NCBI RefSeq assembly: GCF_003668565.1
Contig: NZ_RCWJ01000001.1
Coordinates: forward strand, 248,001-312,000
DNA: 64,000 bases
Origin: Mycetocola zhadangensis
GTDB taxonomy: Bacteria; Actinomycetota; Actinomycetes; Actinomycetales; Microbacteriaceae
Direction of reading: 5' to 3'
Part shown: positions 8,815 through 18,576 of the stretch, piece by piece
Numbering within the stretch: position 1 is the stretch's first letter
Layout of the letters: each line of letters starts with the position of its first letter
The notes under the pieces: model-generated
What the model saw: the letters and a program-made list of their open reading frames with translations, nothing else
The model's database searches: none
Told to the model about the DNA's origin: nothing
Translations under genes and position numbers: made by a program

Positions 8815-9123
8815 GTGACCGAGAACGGTATTCCTTCTCCCGCGGCCGACATTGAGTCCCACCATGAACAGGGCGACCTTTCGGAACGCGACCTTGCGAT
8901 CCTCGAGTTCGAGAACCGGTGGTGGCAGCACGCGGGGCAAAAGGAAGAGGCCATCCGGGACGCCTTTGCGCTTTCACCCACCCGCTACTATCAGTTGCTG
9001 GGTGCGGTGATTGACACTCCGGCCGCTCTCCGGCATGACCCAATGCTTGTGAAGCGTCTTCACCGGATGCGAGATGCCAGGCAGGCCACCCGCCGCGCAC
9101 GCGCTCGGGGCGCCGCCGACTGA
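8815..9123 (+). CDS. DUF3263 protein
   Basis: 102 residues, GTG start at 8815 behind TTGGAGGAGGAC. The core LSERDLAILEFENRWWQ and FALSPTRYYQLL is the DUF3263 signature, a small actinobacterial family with a helix-turn-helix-like pattern; the tail is Arg/Ala-rich. In Mycobacterium the same family (Rv0430) sits directly upstream of the LytR_C protein VirR (Rv0431), matching the order here. A DNA-binding role is inferred, not shown. Confidence 0.85.
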   Translation: MTENGIPSPAADIESHHEQGDLSERDLAILEFENRWWQHAGQKEEAIRDAFALSPTRYYQLLGAVIDTPAALRHDPMLVKRLHRMRDARQATRRARARGAAD

Positions 9124-9189
9124 CGAGCTACGCCCGATAACCGGGGTCACGTAGCCGCCAACACGACACAGAGGACCAGACAAGACCAC

Positions 9190-9765
9190 ATGGCCGATCG
9201 CTACGCCAAGGACAGGTTCGACGATATTCCGGAAGACCTGAAACGCGTTGGTGCCCACCGTGCACCGCCGAAGCCTGGCAGGAGATGGATCATCTTCCTC
9301 TGGGCGGCGCTGACGACAATTGTCCTCGTCGCCATCGGAATTCTCGGGCTGTTCGCTCTCAGTGACAATGTGAACTTCGCGGATACCTCAACGACGCCTG
9401 CGACCGCGGTGCCCGAACCGACCGAAACGCCGACAGCCGAGCCGACGATCGACCCTGAGTCGATGGTGACCGTTCTCAACGGCACAGCAACGAAGGGGCT
9501 CGCCACCCGCGCTATCCAGCAGTTGAACGCGGCAGGCTGGACTCAGAACATCACGCCGGGCAACGCCAGCGCCAAAGATGTGGAGAGCACCGCCGTTTAT
9601 TATGAGGACGCCTCCCAGGAAGGCGCAGCCCGTGGGCTCGCAGAGGCTCTCGGAGTGGCCGATGTGCAGCTCTCCACTCAATTCCAGATCCCCGTCGCTG
9701 AGGGCGAGGAGCCGATCCTCCAACTTACCGTCGTGCTCGGCGCGGACTTTGTGCCGCAGGAGTAA
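9190..9765 (+). CDS. LytR_C-domain membrane protein, VirR-like
   Basis: 191 residues: cytoplasmic basic N-terminus, one transmembrane helix (about 34-57), a Thr/Pro/Glu-rich linker (59-90) and an extracytoplasmic LytR_C domain starting at VTVLNGTATKGLA. The position after a DUF3263 gene and upstream of groEL matches VirR (Rv0431) of Mycobacterium tuberculosis, which affects envelope integrity and vesicle release. Assignment rests on domain and synteny. GAGGACCAGA serves as ribosome-binding site. Confidence 0.84.
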   Translation: MADRYAKDRFDDIPEDLKRVGAHRAPPKPGRRWIIFLWAALTTIVLVAIGILGLFALSDNVNFADTSTTPATAVPEPTETPTAEPTIDPESMVTVLNGTATKGLATRAIQQLNAAGWTQNITPGNASAKDVESTAVYYEDASQEGAARGLAEALGVADVQLSTQFQIPVAEGEEPILQLTVVLGADFVPQE

Positions 9766-10014
9766 TCCTTCGCGGCCGCGTCATGTTTCCGAGGTGTTAC
9801 GCGTCTATTCACGCTCGGTAACATCCGATGATTTGCCAGAAAAACCTGTTGCGCGGGGTCGTCTGTTCATTAGTATCTGGAACTGGTCGAACATTTTGCT
9901 CCGCGGCCCTCGCCTTTATCGGTGTGGCCAGGGGTCGGCACGATGGCCACGCGGTGGCATGACCCCAGCCAGCACAGGCCTGGGTGGAGTGGAACACAGC
10001 AACTGGGAGTGACA

Positions 10015-10218
10015 ATGGCGAGTGGAACCGTGAAGTGGTTCAACGCTGAAAAAGGTTACGGCTTCATTACCGATGACGGGGCAGGGCAGGACGTTTTCGT
10101 CCACTACTCCGCTATCGACATGGGAGGCTACAAGGTCCTCGAGGAAGGCCAGAAGGTCGAGTTCGAGGTCGGCACCGGGGCCAAAGGCCCACAGGCGGAG
10201 GCGGTACGCCCGGTCTGA
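10015..10218 (+). CDS. Cold-shock protein, CspA family
   Basis: 67 residues of a single cold-shock domain. RNP1 (KGYGFIT) and RNP2 (DVFVHYSAI) are intact, preceded by [10 protein letters not shown]. It binds single-stranded RNA/DNA as a chaperone. ATG at 10015 follows AACTGGGAGTGACA. A roughly 250-nt untranslated stretch separates it from the VirR-like gene, long enough for a structured cold-responsive leader, though no specific element was recognised. Confidence 0.95.
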   Translation: MASGTVKWFNAEKGYGFITDDGAGQDVFVHYSAIDMGGYKVLEEGQKVEFEVGTGAKGPQAEAVRPV

Positions 10219-10246
10219 TCTCGCCGGGCAATCCCAACGCTATCCA

Positions 10247-10278
10247 ACAATGCCGTCCGCTGGCGCGGGCGGCATTGT
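10247..10278 (+). terminator. Hairpin after the cold-shock gene
   Basis: A 14-bp stem (ACAATGCCG.CCGC with its complement, TGGC loop) lies 28 nt after the csp stop and before the groEL operator region. No U tract follows. Confidence 0.65.
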
Positions 10279-10296
10279 GATGTCCGCGCGCACTGG

Positions 10297-10323
10297 CTTG
10301 CACTCGCAGGTGGAGAGTGCCAG
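10297..10323 (+). promoter_or_regulatory. Upstream CIRCE-like operator (HrcA site)
   Basis: CTTGCACTC-N9-GAGTGCCAG: 8 of 9 arm positions are complementary and the spacer is the canonical 9 nt. It covers the -35 box TTGCAC (10299-10304) and reaches the -10 AGAATC (10322-10327) of the presumed groEL promoter. HrcA repressor binding is inferred from the motif. Confidence 0.8.
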
Positions 10324-10330
10324 AATCGGA

Positions 10331-10357
10331 TTAGCACTCGCAATCATTGAGTGCTAA
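10331..10357 (+). promoter_or_regulatory. CIRCE operator upstream of groEL
   Basis: TTAGCACTC-N9-GAGTGCTAA is a perfect 9-9-9 CIRCE element, 36 nt before the groEL start. CIRCE is the binding site of the heat-shock repressor HrcA. It lies just downstream of the presumed -10 box. Confidence 0.96.
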
Positions 10358-12013
<1,656 letters not shown>

Positions 12014-12029
12014 GTCCACACAGCTGCAT

Positions 12030-12065
12030 CACACTGGGCGTCTCCTTCGGGAGGCGCCCAGTGTG
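12030..12065. terminator. groEL terminator hairpin
   Basis: CACACTGGGCG(T)CTCC pairs with GGAG(G)CGCCCAGTGTG around a TTCG tetraloop, 16 nt after the groEL stop, followed by CTTTA. It also lies just beyond the stop of the converging WXG100 gene. Confidence 0.85.
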
Positions 12066-12091
12066 CTTTAACCGGGTGCTGGCGGAGGCGT

Positions 12092-12385
12092 TCATCCCAT
12101 TCGGAACAGGTCTGCATTCCCGCGTTCGACCTCCTGGTACTGCGTACCGGCCCGCGCCAGCGCCTGATTGATGGTGTGGATGCTCTCCTCGACCCGCTGC
12201 TGCGTCGCGCGCCAGTCGGCGACGACGCCCTGGAACGCCACAGACGCTTCGCCGGTCCACGTGCTCTGGAGCTCCGTCAGCTGACGCATCAGCCCAGCCA
12301 CGTCGCTCTGGATGGTGTCAATGGTGCCGCGCACCCTCGCTGTCGTCCCCATGACGATGTCACTGTCTACCTGATACCTGGTCAT
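12092..12385 (-). CDS. WXG100-family (ESAT-6-like) protein
   Basis: 97 residues from the ATG at 12385, behind GATCGAGGAGGGCACG; longer starts lack support. The helical hairpin carries W-x-G as STWTGEAS at the turn, and a C-terminal YxxxE (YQEVE) resembles the YxxxD/E secretion signal of ESX substrates. WXG100 proteins are exported as dimers by type VII secretion. No EssC/EccC ATPase or second WXG100 gene lies in the window, so the secretion partner is unknown. It converges with groEL. Confidence 0.85.
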   Translation of the reverse strand: MTRYQVDSDIVMGTTARVRGTIDTIQSDVAGLMRQLTELQSTWTGEASVAFQGVVADWRATQQRVEESIHTINQALARAGTQYQEVERGNADLFRMG

Positions 12386-12528
12386 CGTGCCCTCCTCGAT
12401 CTTTCGACTCCCGCCGGGAAGCGGCGGGAGAAAATTCGACAGTAAATGGTTCAGACTCCAAGCCACGTGGCATCCCCTCGACTGGGGAACCACCCCATGA
12501 GCATCTGCGCTGTGAGGGAGTGCGTCCG

Positions 12529-14280
12529 CTATGCCCCGACGGCTGACTCGGCAGCGGTGGTTATGTGCGAAGCGCTGGCATCTTCAGGTGACGGACGTGG
12601 TGGCGAGTACAACGGGAGGCTCACGCGGAATGTGGCGCCGCCCCCTGGAGTGTCCGTGACGCTGACCGTGCCGTTGTGCGCAGCGACGATGGATGAAACG
12701 ATGGCGAGGCCGAGGCCGGATCCGCCGGTTTCACGCGCCCGGGACGAGTCGGCTCGCCAGAACCGCTGGAAGATCTTCTCGCGGATCTGGGGCGGGACTC
12801 CCTCACCGTGGTCGATGACGGAGATGGTTGCCGTGCGAGTGAGCGGGTTCGCTGACACGCCGATTTCGAGCGGGCTGCCTGCCGGGGTGAAGCGCATGGC
12901 GTTGCCGATGAGGTTGGTGACAACCTGGCGAAGCTTGTTCTCCTCGCCCAGGACGACCGCGGGCACCTCTGGCAGGGGTGACGGTTGGATGGCTGGCAGG
13001 TCACCGGTCAGCAGCACGCCGTCTGCGCCTTGTTTGCGCGGGCGGCGGCGAAGGCGCGCCAGAGTGGCGCCAGCGAAAGCGATGGGGCCTGTTGCCGCGG
13101 ATTCCTCGGCGGACGGAGCCCTGGTCACAGGTTTGGACGGGTCGGTCTTCTCCGAGTCGGTCGCGGGAAGAGGGGCGACCGGCGGGCAATCGACGACCGC
13201 GCGGACGATCCGGTCCGGGGCGGAAGCGCTCGCGTCGAGGGCCGCGTCCCTGGCAATGGGGGAGAGGTCGACGGGGGCCATGACCATGGGCTTGGTTTCG
13301 TCGAGTCGAGCGAGTTCGAGGAGGTCCTCGACGAGGCCGCCCATCCGGATGGCTTCCTTCTCGATCCTGTCCATCGCCTTTGCGACGTCTTCGGGTGTCT
13401 GAAGAGCGCCCATCCGGTACAACTCGGCGTAACCCCGAACGCTCACGAGGGGCGTCCGTAGTTCGTGGCTGGCGTCGCCGACAAAGCGGCGCATCTGCTC
13501 GATGGTGCGGGCGCGATCCGAGAATGCGCGGTCGATGCGGGCGAGCATTGTGTTGAGGGACCGGTTGAGTCGGCCCACTTCCGTGTTGGGGGTTGAGACT
13601 GCGAGACGTTGGCTAAAGTCACCGTCGGCGATGGCCGCGGCTGTGTACTCCACCTCTCGCAGGGGATGGAAGGTGCTGGTGACCAGCACCCGAGTGAGGA
13701 GGGCGCCGAGGATGATCACGCCGAGCCCGAAGCCGAAGAAGATCGTGAAAAGGGTGGCGATGATGGTGTCGGTCTCGCGCATGGAGACGGCGACGAGCAC
13801 AACTCCCATCGCGCCTTCGTGATCCCACTGGTAGGGGACGATGACTGCGTGGAACAGTTCTTTCTTGTCCGCGGTGCGGAGTTCGAACACGTTCTCGCCC
13901 TGGCGCAGCGCATCGGACACCATGACCGTCGACGGGATGGTCGGCAGGTCGGATTTGTCGCGGTTCTGCCAGGTTGCGGCCCGGAGCTTCCCGTCTGCAT
14001 CGTAAACGGCGGTGAAGTAGTCGGAGGAGACAGCGTCCTGCACCATCTCGCCCGCGTCATTGTCTGCGCTTGAGTCGAGGTCGAGGAATCCGGGCGGCGT
14101 CGGAGCCTGGGCCGCAGCAACGAGGTCAGCGTTGACCTTTCCCTCAAGCGCAGGGCGAAGCATGGTCATGGTGCCGACTCCGGCAACAACGAGTCCGAAG
14201 GCAAGCACGAGAACCGTGACGCCGGTGATCTTCGTCCGCAGTGAAATCGCGTTCCACCACTCGGCTACTGAATCGTGCAT
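12529..14280 (-). CDS. Membrane sensor histidine kinase (OmpR-system type)
   Basis: 583 residues: transmembrane helix 18-42, extracytoplasmic sensor 43-172, second helix 173-197, HAMP 198-250, HisKA with phosphoacceptor H272 (DASHELRTP), then the ATPase domain with N box (LRQVVTNLIGNAM), G1 (DHGEGVPP), F box and G2 (GGSGLGLAIV). A ~70-residue Pro/Ala/Glu-rich insert with an Arg/Lys cluster (residues 368-440) separates the first ATPase strand from the N box and makes it longer than usual. It lies 12 nt downstream of its response regulator. The signal is unknown; the layout resembles TcrY/PrrB-type actinobacterial kinases. Confidence 0.92.
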   Translation of the reverse strand: MHDSVAEWWNAISLRTKITGVTVLVLAFGLVVAGVGTMTMLRPALEGKVNADLVAAAQAPTPPGFLDLDSSADNDAGEMVQDAVSSDYFTAVYDADGKLRAATWQNRDKSDLPTIPSTVMVSDALRQGENVFELRTADKKELFHAVIVPYQWDHEGAMGVVLVAVSMRETDTIIATLFTIFFGFGLGVIILGALLTRVLVTSTFHPLREVEYTAAAIADGDFSQRLAVSTPNTEVGRLNRSLNTMLARIDRAFSDRARTIEQMRRFVGDASHELRTPLVSVRGYAELYRMGALQTPEDVAKAMDRIEKEAIRMGGLVEDLLELARLDETKPMVMAPVDLSPIARDAALDASASAPDRIVRAVVDCPPVAPLPATDSEKTDPSKPVTRAPSAEESAATGPIAFAGATLARLRRRPRKQGADGVLLTGDLPAIQPSPLPEVPAVVLGEENKLRQVVTNLIGNAMRFTPAGSPLEIGVSANPLTRTATISVIDHGEGVPPQIREKIFQRFWRADSSRARETGGSGLGLAIVSSIVAAHNGTVSVTDTPGGGATFRVSLPLYSPPRPSPEDASASHITTAAESAVGA

Positions 14281-14292
14281 TACACCGTTCGT

Positions 14293-14982
14293 TTATGCCT
14301 TCGCTGTTTTCAGCATGTAGCCGAACCCGCGCTTGGTCTGAATGAGAGGTTCTGTCGAGAACTGGTCGAGCTTCCTGCGGAGGTAGGAAATATAGCTCTC
14401 GACGATGCCGGCGTCACCGTTGAAGTCGTACTCCCACACGTGATCAAGGATCTGCGCCTTGCTCAGGACCCGGTTGGGGTTGAGCATGAGGTAGCGGAGC
14501 AACTTGAATTCGGTCGGGCTGAGTTCAATCGGAGTCTCACCAACGAGTACCTCATGGGTGTCCTGATCCATGGTGAGCTCGCCGGCACGAATGACAGCAT
14601 CCTCATCAGCATGCATTGTGCGCCTGAGGATTGCCTTGATGCGGGCGACTATTTCGTCGAGGCTGAACGGCTTGGTGACGTAGTCGTCACCTCCGACGGT
14701 CAGGCCCATGATCTTGTCTTCTGTGTCGTCTTTTGCCGTGAGGAACAGAATCGGGGCTGTGTATCCGGCGGAGCGGAGGCGCTTGGTGACGCCGAATCCG
14801 TTCATGTCGGGCAGCATGACGTCAAGGATGATGAGGTCAGGCTCTTCTTCCAGAACGGCGGAGATGGCCTGGGCACCGTTTCCAACGGCTCGCACGGCGA
14901 AGCCAGCGAAGCGGAGGCTCGTGGTGAGCAGGTCGCGGATGTTCGGTTCGTCATCGACGATGAGAATGCGTGGTCCAGTCAT
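14293..14982 (-). CDS. OmpR/PhoB-family response regulator
   Basis: 229 residues. The receiver has the acidic pair DDE (residues 10-12), phosphoacceptor Asp in LIILDVMLPD, Thr in LFLTAKD and Lys in YVTKPF. The C-terminal winged helix (SPTEFKLLRYLM ... YISYLRRKLD ... TKRGFGYML) binds DNA. It is the first gene of the operon with the sensor kinase. A GATACT -10 box lies 6 nt before the ATG and there is no clear Shine-Dalgarno, so the mRNA is probably leaderless. Confidence 0.95.
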   Translation of the reverse strand: MTGPRILIVDDEPNIRDLLTTSLRFAGFAVRAVGNGAQAISAVLEEEPDLIILDVMLPDMNGFGVTKRLRSAGYTAPILFLTAKDDTEDKIMGLTVGGDDYVTKPFSLDEIVARIKAILRRTMHADEDAVIRAGELTMDQDTHEVLVGETPIELSPTEFKLLRYLMLNPNRVLSKAQILDHVWEYDFNGDAGIVESYISYLRRKLDQFSTEPLIQTKRGFGYMLKTAKA

Positions 14983-14988
14983 GGCCCC

Positions 14989-14994
14989 AGTATC
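14989..14994 (-). promoter_or_regulatory. Leaderless -10 box of the response regulator
   Basis: GATACT on the minus strand with a 6-nt spacer (GGGGCC) to the ATG places the transcription start at or next to the start codon. Confidence 0.55.
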
Positions 14995-15202
14995 TGCGTG
15001 TTGGCTGAAATGTTCCTGAGTGTCGCCGGTGTGGCTTCATTGGCGCCCGAAAGAGCTGCAGCGGCCCGGGGTGGCGGCATCCGGAATGTCAACGACGACA
15101 CCGGGAACCTAGGGTCTCGAGCTCGGTTCGCTGATCCTGTAAGCCTCGCCCAACGAGCGTGCCGATCACAGATCTCTAACCCCGTGCGGCACGATGGTCT
15201 AC

Positions 15203-16126
15203 ATGACTGCATCCCGGCCGACCCGGCCCACCGGCTCGCTGCCCGAGAACACACCGATCCGAACGCTCGGCGCGCACGCCTTCGATTTCTCGAAGCGCGT
15301 CGCCGTCATGGCGGTCGTGAATCGTACCCCTGACTCCTTTTACGACCGCGGCAGCACCTTCGGTTTCGACTCCGCCGTTGCCGCCGCGCTCGCTGCGGTG
15401 GCCGATGGCGCAGACATCATCGATATCGGAGGAGCCCCGTTCGCGCCCGGACCCGAGTTACCCGTCGCAGACGAGGTCGACCGGGTAGTTCCGGTCATCG
15501 CTGCGATCCGCGAGTCGAGCGATGTCGTCATCTCGGTGGACACCTTCCAACCGGAGGTCGCCCGTCGAAGCATCGAAGCGGGAGCCGACCTCATCAATGA
15601 CACGACCGGGCTGCGGAACCCCGAGATGGCGACCGTCATCGCGGACAGTTCCGCTGGGATTGTGATCACCCACAGTCTGGCCGCGCCCCGCACGGTCTAC
15701 GCGAAACCGAGTTACCGCGACGTCGTGGGCGAGGTCATCGAGTTCCTCCGCAGACAGGCGAACATGGCCATCGACGCGGGAATCCCGCCGGAACGCATCA
15801 TTCTCGATCCCGGTCACGACCTCAACAAAAACACCATGCACTCGCTGGAACTGACTCGTCGATTCTCCGAAATCGCCGCGCTGGGTTACCCCGTGCTTGC
15901 CGCGGTCTCCAACAAGGACTTCGTTGGTGAAACTTTGGATCGGAAGCGCGACGATCGCGTGGCCGGTTCGCTCGCGGCAGCCGTGGTCGCCATCATGAAC
16001 GGCGCCCGGATCATTCGGATGCACAACGTACGTCCCGCTGTGGACGCTGCCCGTATGACCGAAGCCATCCTGGGCTTCCGGGATCCCGCATACCTTCGCC
16101 ACAACATGGGTGAGCGCAATGACTGA
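15203..16126 (+). CDS. FolP2-type dihydropteroate synthase paralogue
   Basis: 307 residues (an ATG at 15194 is the alternative start; neither has a good Shine-Dalgarno). It has the DHPS TIM-barrel pattern, VNRTPDSFYD, ADIIDIGG, ISVDTF, DPGHDLNKNTMH, but key catalytic positions differ from true DHPS: the loop-2 STRPG motif is replaced by APFAPG, the SRKxFxG segment reads SNKDFVG, and the RVHDV end reads RMHNV. These changes match FolP2 (Rv1207) of Mycobacterium as recalled, which is not an active DHPS. The actual reaction is unknown. It overlaps the RibD-like gene by 8 nt. Confidence 0.82.
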   Translation: MTASRPTRPTGSLPENTPIRTLGAHAFDFSKRVAVMAVVNRTPDSFYDRGSTFGFDSAVAAALAAVADGADIIDIGGAPFAPGPELPVADEVDRVVPVIAAIRESSDVVISVDTFQPEVARRSIEAGADLINDTTGLRNPEMATVIADSSAGIVITHSLAAPRTVYAKPSYRDVVGEVIEFLRRQANMAIDAGIPPERIILDPGHDLNKNTMHSLELTRRFSEIAALGYPVLAAVSNKDFVGETLDRKRDDRVAGSLAAAVVAIMNGARIIRMHNVRPAVDAARMTEAILGFRDPAYLRHNMGERND

Positions 16127-16883
16127 GCCTCGGATCGCTCTCCTGCAACCATCCGCCGATGCCCTCACCGATGAGGACATCCTCGGCCTCTACGCGGTTC
16201 CGGACCGATCGTCACCCTGGCTCAGGGTGAACTTCGTCTCGAGTATCGACGGGGCCGCTACGTCCGAAGGGCTGAGCGGCGGGCTTGGCTCGGCAGCAGA
16301 TCGACGGGTGTTCGACCTGCTGCGTCGGCACTGCGACGTCGTCATTGTTGGCGCCGGAACCGTGCGCGCAGAGGGATACGGCCCAATGCGCCTCGACGAT
16401 GATGCGGCTGAGTGGCGGAGGTCCGAGGGGCTGGCTCCGCATCCCGTCTTCGCCATCGTTTCTGCGTCCCTCGATCTGGACCCCGGGTCCGCAATCTTCG
16501 CCGAGGCCCCTGCTCGACCGCTGGTGATCACTGTGGACGATGCTCCGGCGGACAGGCTGAAGGAAATCGCTCGTGTTGCGGACGTTCTCGTCGCCGGCCA
16601 GTCCGAGGTCGACACCGGGCTCATGCGGCGACTGCTCGCGCAGCGCGGGTTGCTCCAGATGCACAGCGAGGGTGGTCCGAGGCTCCTCGCCGACCTGATC
16701 CGAAACGATGCCGTCGACGAACTCTGCCTGACCGTCGCTTCTGTGCTCGAGGGACCAGGAGCACCCCGAATCGTCGCCGGACAGCCGATTGACGTTCATC
16801 GCGCATTCGAGGTCGCCCACGCCTTGACGGCCGAGGACACCCTGCTTCTTCGTTACCTGCGCAAGGACGCCGCGATCAGCTGA
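16119..16883 (+). CDS. Pyrimidine reductase-family protein (RibD C-terminal domain)
   Basis: 254 residues; ATG at 16119 overlaps the previous stop by 8 nt (GTG at 16110 is an alternative). NFVSSIDGAATSEG, VIVGAGTVRAEGYGP and the HSEGGPRLLADLI motif are the NADPH- and substrate-binding signatures of the RibD C-terminal reductase, a DHFR-like fold. There is no deaminase domain and no other riboflavin gene nearby, so it is unlikely to be the main riboflavin enzyme. Tight coupling to the FolP2-like protein suggests a shared pterin- or pyrimidine-like pathway (inference). Confidence 0.85.
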   Translation: MTEPRIALLQPSADALTDEDILGLYAVPDRSSPWLRVNFVSSIDGAATSEGLSGGLGSAADRRVFDLLRRHCDVVIVGAGTVRAEGYGPMRLDDDAAEWRRSEGLAPHPVFAIVSASLDLDPGSAIFAEAPARPLVITVDDAPADRLKEIARVADVLVAGQSEVDTGLMRRLLAQRGLLQMHSEGGPRLLADLIRNDAVDELCLTVASVLEGPGAPRIVAGQPIDVHRAFEVAHALTAEDTLLLRYLRKDAAIS

Positions 16884-16891
16884 GGCCGAAG

Positions 16892-18532
16892 TCAGGCGGC
16901 GATAGCCGCGGCATCGAGGATCGTGTAGCTGTACCCCTGCTCCGCGAGGAACCGCTGCCGGTTCTGTGCAAAGTCCTGGTCGACGGTGTCACGAGCCACA
17001 AGCGTGTAGAAGTTCGCGCTGAGCCCGGATTCCTTCGGTCGGAGGAGTCGGCCGAGTCGCTGTGCCTCTTCCTGACGGGAGCCAAACGACCCCGAGACCT
17101 GGATGGCGACCGTGGCTTCAGGAAGGTCGACGGAGAAGTTGGCGACCTTTGAGACCACAAGGACCGTGATTTCGCCGAGCCGGAACGCCTGAAACAGCCG
17201 CTCCCTCTCGTCGACCGGGGTTGAGCCGGTGAGCTTGGGCGCGCCGAGCTCCTCAGCGAGTTCATCGATCTGGTCGAGGTACTGGCCGATCACCAGAATG
17301 CGTTCACCCTCGTGCCGTGCGACCAGGCTGCGCACGACATCCAGCTTCGCGGGCGCTGTCGCCGCCAGGCGGTACCTTTCGTCGTCAGCTGCTGCCGCGT
17401 AGGTCAAACGCTCGGACTGCGGCAGGTCGATCCGGACCTCATAGCACGTGGCGGGGGAGATGTAGCCCTGAGCTTCGATCTCCTTCCACGGGGCGTCGAA
17501 CCGTTTGGGCCCGATGAGACTGAACACGTCGCTTTCCCTGCCGTCCTCGCGCACCAGGGTGGCGGTCAGGCCGAGTCGGCGGCGAGCCTGCAGCTCGGCC
17601 GTGAGCTTGAACACCGGTGCTGGCAGCAGGTGCACTTCGTCGTACACGACAAGACCCCAGTCCATGGCGTCCAGCAGGGCGAGGTGAGCGTACTCACCCT
17701 TACGTTTGGCCGTGAGGATCTGGTACGTGGCGATGGTGACGGGCTTCACTTCCTTCACCTGGCCTGAGTATTCGCCGATCTCTTCCTCGGTGAGCGTTGT
17801 CCGTCGAAGGAGTTCGTCTCGCCACTGGCGGGCCGACACCGTGTTCGTGACGAGAATGAGGGTGTTCGTTTTGGCCGTCGCCATTGCGCCGGCGCCAACG
17901 AGGGTTTTGCCGGCACCGCAGGGGAGAACCACGACGCCCGAACCGCCTTCGAAGAAGTTGTCGATGGCCTTTTGCTGATAACCGCGGAGCTGCCAGCCTT
18001 CCGACTGAAGGTCGATGGTGTGTGGCGTTCCCGGGGTGTAGCCGGCCAGGTCTTCGGCAGGCCAGCCCAGCTTGACGAGTTCCTGCTTGAGCTGGCCACG
18101 CGCCCACGTGTCGACGAGATAGGTGTCTGGCGTCGGGTGGCCGATGAGAAGCGGGGCGATCTTTTTCGCACCGGCGATCTCGGTCAGCACTGCTTCGTCA
18201 GTGGAACGAAGAACGAGCTGGTTGTCTGCGTCGCGCTCGATCACCAGGCGGCCATAGCGCGACACGGTCTCAGCGATGTCGAGTGAGACAGTTGTCGGGA
18301 TCGCGAACTTGGAGTATTTCTCGAGGGTCGCGAGCATGTCGTCCGAGTTGTGGCCGGCGGCTCGCGCGTTCCACAGGCCAAGCCGGGTGATCCGGTAGGT
18401 GTGAATGTGTTCGGGGGCGCGCTCGAGTTCGGCGAAGACTGCAAGGTCGTGTCGGGCATCCTCTGCGAGGGGATGGGCAACTTCGAGCAGGACGGTGCGG
18501 TCACTCTGGACGATCAGTGGGCCATCAGACAT
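16892..18532 (-). CDS. DNA repair helicase XPB (ERCC3 family, SF2)
   Basis: 546 residues. The N-terminal damage-recognition region is followed by LRGYQQKAIDNFF, Walker A LPCGAGKT, motif II VYDEVH, motif III LTATLVRED and the second RecA domain ending in SGSFGSRQEEAQRLGRLLRP (motif VI). This matches bacterial XPB (Rv0861c type), a 3'-5' ATP-dependent DNA helicase. The C-terminal YSYTILDA is also typical. It lies 44 nt after the helicase-associated gene on the same strand and converges with the RibD-like gene. Confidence 0.95.
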   Translation of the reverse strand: MSDGPLIVQSDRTVLLEVAHPLAEDARHDLAVFAELERAPEHIHTYRITRLGLWNARAAGHNSDDMLATLEKYSKFAIPTTVSLDIAETVSRYGRLVIERDADNQLVLRSTDEAVLTEIAGAKKIAPLLIGHPTPDTYLVDTWARGQLKQELVKLGWPAEDLAGYTPGTPHTIDLQSEGWQLRGYQQKAIDNFFEGGSGVVVLPCGAGKTLVGAGAMATAKTNTLILVTNTVSARQWRDELLRRTTLTEEEIGEYSGQVKEVKPVTIATYQILTAKRKGEYAHLALLDAMDWGLVVYDEVHLLPAPVFKLTAELQARRRLGLTATLVREDGRESDVFSLIGPKRFDAPWKEIEAQGYISPATCYEVRIDLPQSERLTYAAAADDERYRLAATAPAKLDVVRSLVARHEGERILVIGQYLDQIDELAEELGAPKLTGSTPVDERERLFQAFRLGEITVLVVSKVANFSVDLPEATVAIQVSGSFGSRQEEAQRLGRLLRPKESGLSANFYTLVARDTVDQDFAQNRQRFLAEQGYSYTILDAAAIAA

Positions 18533-18576
18533 AACTAGAAACCCTATCGCCGCTGGCTGGGAACGGAGTCTGTTCG

